From Salarchaeum sp. JOR-1 (lineage in GTDB: Archaea; Halobacteriota; Halobacteria; Halobacteriales; Halobacteriaceae), in contig NZ_CP042241.1 of the NCBI RefSeq assembly GCF_007833275.1, forward strand, positions 1,178,001-1,242,000: 64,000 bases of DNA. The letters are read 5' to 3'. Made by a program: the position numbers and the translations under genes. Positions 62,546 to 64,000 of the stretch are shown here, piece by piece; position 1 is the first letter of the stretch; every line of letters begins with the position of its first letter. The notes under the pieces were generated by a model, which was not told the DNA's origin, made no database searches, and worked only from the letters and a program-made list of their open reading frames with translations.

Positions 62546-64000
62546 CTAATCGTTTAGGCCGGCGTGTTCGCCGAACGCCTCCGCGAACACCGTGCCGAGC
62601 GCTTTCCGGAGGTGTTGGTGGAACGTCGGCGCGCTCACGCCCATCGCGCTCGCGACTTCCTCGCCGGTGTGCTCGCGCGGCCACGAGAAGAACCCGTGCT
62701 CGTACGCTGTTTTGAGGGCGGTTCGCTGTTTCTCCGTTAACGACTCCACGAGCACTGCCGGCTGGGACGCTCGCTGGGAGCGCCGCACCAGTTCGATGCC
62801 CGGGAGGCGTTCCTCGCACGCGGCCACCAGCGCCCGCACGGACCGCGTCCGCGGCACCGTCACCGACACCTCCAGTTCCTGGGGGGTCGCCGCGAGCGAC
62901 TGCACGGACGCGCCGTGCGCCGCCAGCACGTCCACCGCCGGGAACTCGGACACCACCAGGCCGCCGAGCGCGCACTCGCTGTCCGCGTCGAACACGTCCG
63001 CGGACTCCACGGACACGAGCGCGTCCGCCGCCGCCGACACCGACGCGGGGTCGATATCGGCCGCCGCGACGTACACGAGCCACGACCCGTCGTCCTTCGA
63101 CACGACCTCCTCCAGGTCGAACGTCGCGCCCGTCCGTCGCGCCATCGCGGATACCGGTCCCGTCGCGTCCGGCACCCGGAACGCCACTTCCACGTCCCCG
63201 CCCGTCACGAGGGCTTCCTTGCGCTCCACGGCGTTCACGGCGCTCGCCACCGTCGCCGCGAGCACCTCCAGCACCGTCACGTCCACGTCGTTGAAGCCGT
63301 CCGCTTCCGAGCCCGCGACGAGCACGCCGTGCGACCCGACGGACATCACGAGCGTCTCGAGTCCGTCGAACACGTCCGCGGCCGCCACGGTGTGCGTCTC
63401 CTCCGCGACGAACGCCGCCCACACCGGGGAGTCGTCCCCTAGCACGGGCAGGTCGTCGAGCGCTCCGTCGCCGGCCGCCGCGACGAGCGCGCGCTCGTCC
63501 CCGTCCCACCGGTAGAACGCCGTCCGGGACAGTCCGAGCAGGCTGTCCGCCGCCGCGACCGCGTGTTCGAACACGTCCCGCGGGGTCTCCGCCGTGATGA
63601 GTGCGCGCGTCGTCTCGTGCAGCGTCGCCACCGCCTGCTCGCGCGCCGCGCGCTCGCGCACGTCCCGTCCGACGCCCGCGACGTGCGTCACCTCGCCGTC
63701 GTCGTCCGTGATGCGGGAGAACGTGAACTCGAACGGCACACTCCCGGAGTCCGCACAGTCGCGTCGACGCGCGCACTTTCGTCCGCTATCGCGGCCTCGA
63801 ACGCCTCCGCCGCGGCCGCCCGGTCGTCCGGCGCGACGAACGACTCCAAGTCCGCGTCGCTCGGGTCCACCTCCCCCATCACGTCCTCCAGCCGGGAGTT
63901 CCAGTGCGTCACCGTCCCCGAGCGGTCCGCGACGAAGAACACGTCTTGCACCGCCTCTAGTGCGTCCTCGACGAACGCCCGGCTCGCCGCGAGCTCTCGC
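62546..64000 (-). pseudogene. Bacterio-opsin-activator-like regulator (PAS-GAF-HTH_10), frameshifted and cut by window edge
   Basis: The coding sequence enters from beyond 64000: a PAS domain (VEDALEAVQDVFFVADRSGT, VTHWNSRLEDVMGEVDPSDA) reads in one frame to about 63760. It continues in another frame from about 63745 (VPFEFTFSRITDDDGEVTHV), through a GAF domain (residues about 40-160 of the second part), a bacterio-opsin activator middle domain and a C-terminal HTH_10 (LTEKQRTALKTAYEHGFFSW, VASAMGVSAPTFHQHLRKAL). The shift looks like loss of two bases near 63755-63765. It may be a real mutation or a sequence error. Intact homologues are sensor-type regulators of haloarchaea. Confidence 0.75.

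Noticed and set aside
1-64000. CRISPR arrays, insertion sequences, replication origin, toxin-antitoxin pairs
   Set aside because: I saw no regularly spaced repeats, transposase signatures, orc1/cdc6 gene or AT-rich origin-type repeats in this window.

Overview
The window is chromosomal DNA from a halophilic archaeon of the class Halobacteria. The evidence is the very GC-rich sequence, acidic proteins, archaeal TATA-type boxes about 25-30 bases before start codons with little or no leader, and archaeal informational genes: an S10/spc-type ribosomal operon with L32e, L19e, S4e and the RNase P protein Rnp1, archaeal HMG-CoA reductase, Cbf5/TruB, a DUF106 protein and NurA/HerA. I do not assign a genus. 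Almost everything is ordinary core-genome content. I see no insertion sequence, provirus, CRISPR array or toxin island, so the interest lies in small genes, regulatory architecture and scars between genes.

Layout. 1-2.8 kb: a PfkB-family kinase (cut by the window edge), a DUF63 membrane protein, a ribose-1,5-bisphosphate isomerase-type protein and a divergent deoC, together pointing to nucleoside/pentose salvage. 2.8-8.6 kb: AI-2E-type permease, tRNA methylthiotransferase, aldehyde dehydrogenase, HIT hydrolase, a tiny zinc ribbon and methionine aminopeptidase. 8.6-12 kb: an array of perfect hairpins, then a coupled metallophosphatase-polyphosphate kinase operon bracketed by two copies of a diverged intergenic repeat. 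12-18 kb: isoaspartyl peptidase/asparaginase, isocitrate dehydrogenase with a duplicated 3' end, a SUI1 factor, cupin, NUDIX, DUF5817 and HMG-CoA reductase with a small downstream membrane ORF. 18-24.3 kb: a GbsR/MarR regulator divergent from an ABC exporter, a thiamine-binding-family protein, an amidohydrolase and phosphoglycerate mutase. 24.4-34.7 kb: NurA and HerA (DNA-end resection) separated by an antisense gene, a universal stress protein, a KaiC-like ATPase with a repeated aromatic motif in its tail, pyrF, a GTPBP1-like GTPase, mch and tRNA-Gly with a partial duplicate of its 3' end.

34.9-49.1 kb is one long, tightly packed ribosomal operon: a DUF171/SPOUT methyltransferase, L3, L4, a 21-codon mini-ORF, L23, L2, S19, L22, S3, L29, Rnp1, S17, L14, L24, S4e, L5, S14, S8, L6, L32e, L19e, L18, S5, L30, L15 and SecY. 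Most junctions are short overlaps implying translational coupling. 49.2-57.8 kb holds potassium uptake genes (trkA-trkH), a zinc ribbon, an Lrp/AsnC regulator with an RCK_C ligand domain, and two convergent amino-acid permease-universal stress protein fusions. 57.9-61.1 kb returns to the archaeal core string adk-DUF106-cmk-cbf5/truB plus tRNA-Pro. The end carries a HalX-type response regulator, a membrane protein with a doubtful N-terminus and a PAS/GAF/bacterio-opsin-activator-like regulator that is frameshifted and runs off the edge.

The best candidates for something undescribed are: (i) the mini-ORF bridging rpl4 and rpl23, whose end lies in a hairpin hiding the strongest Shine-Dalgarno sequence noticed in the window; (ii) the hairpin array with uniform three-base loops before the polyphosphate operon; (iii) 3'-end duplications of icd and tRNA-Gly that look like integrase scars; (iv) single TATA boxes shared by divergent genes; and (v) an eight-codon ORF occupying the predicted leader of trkA.
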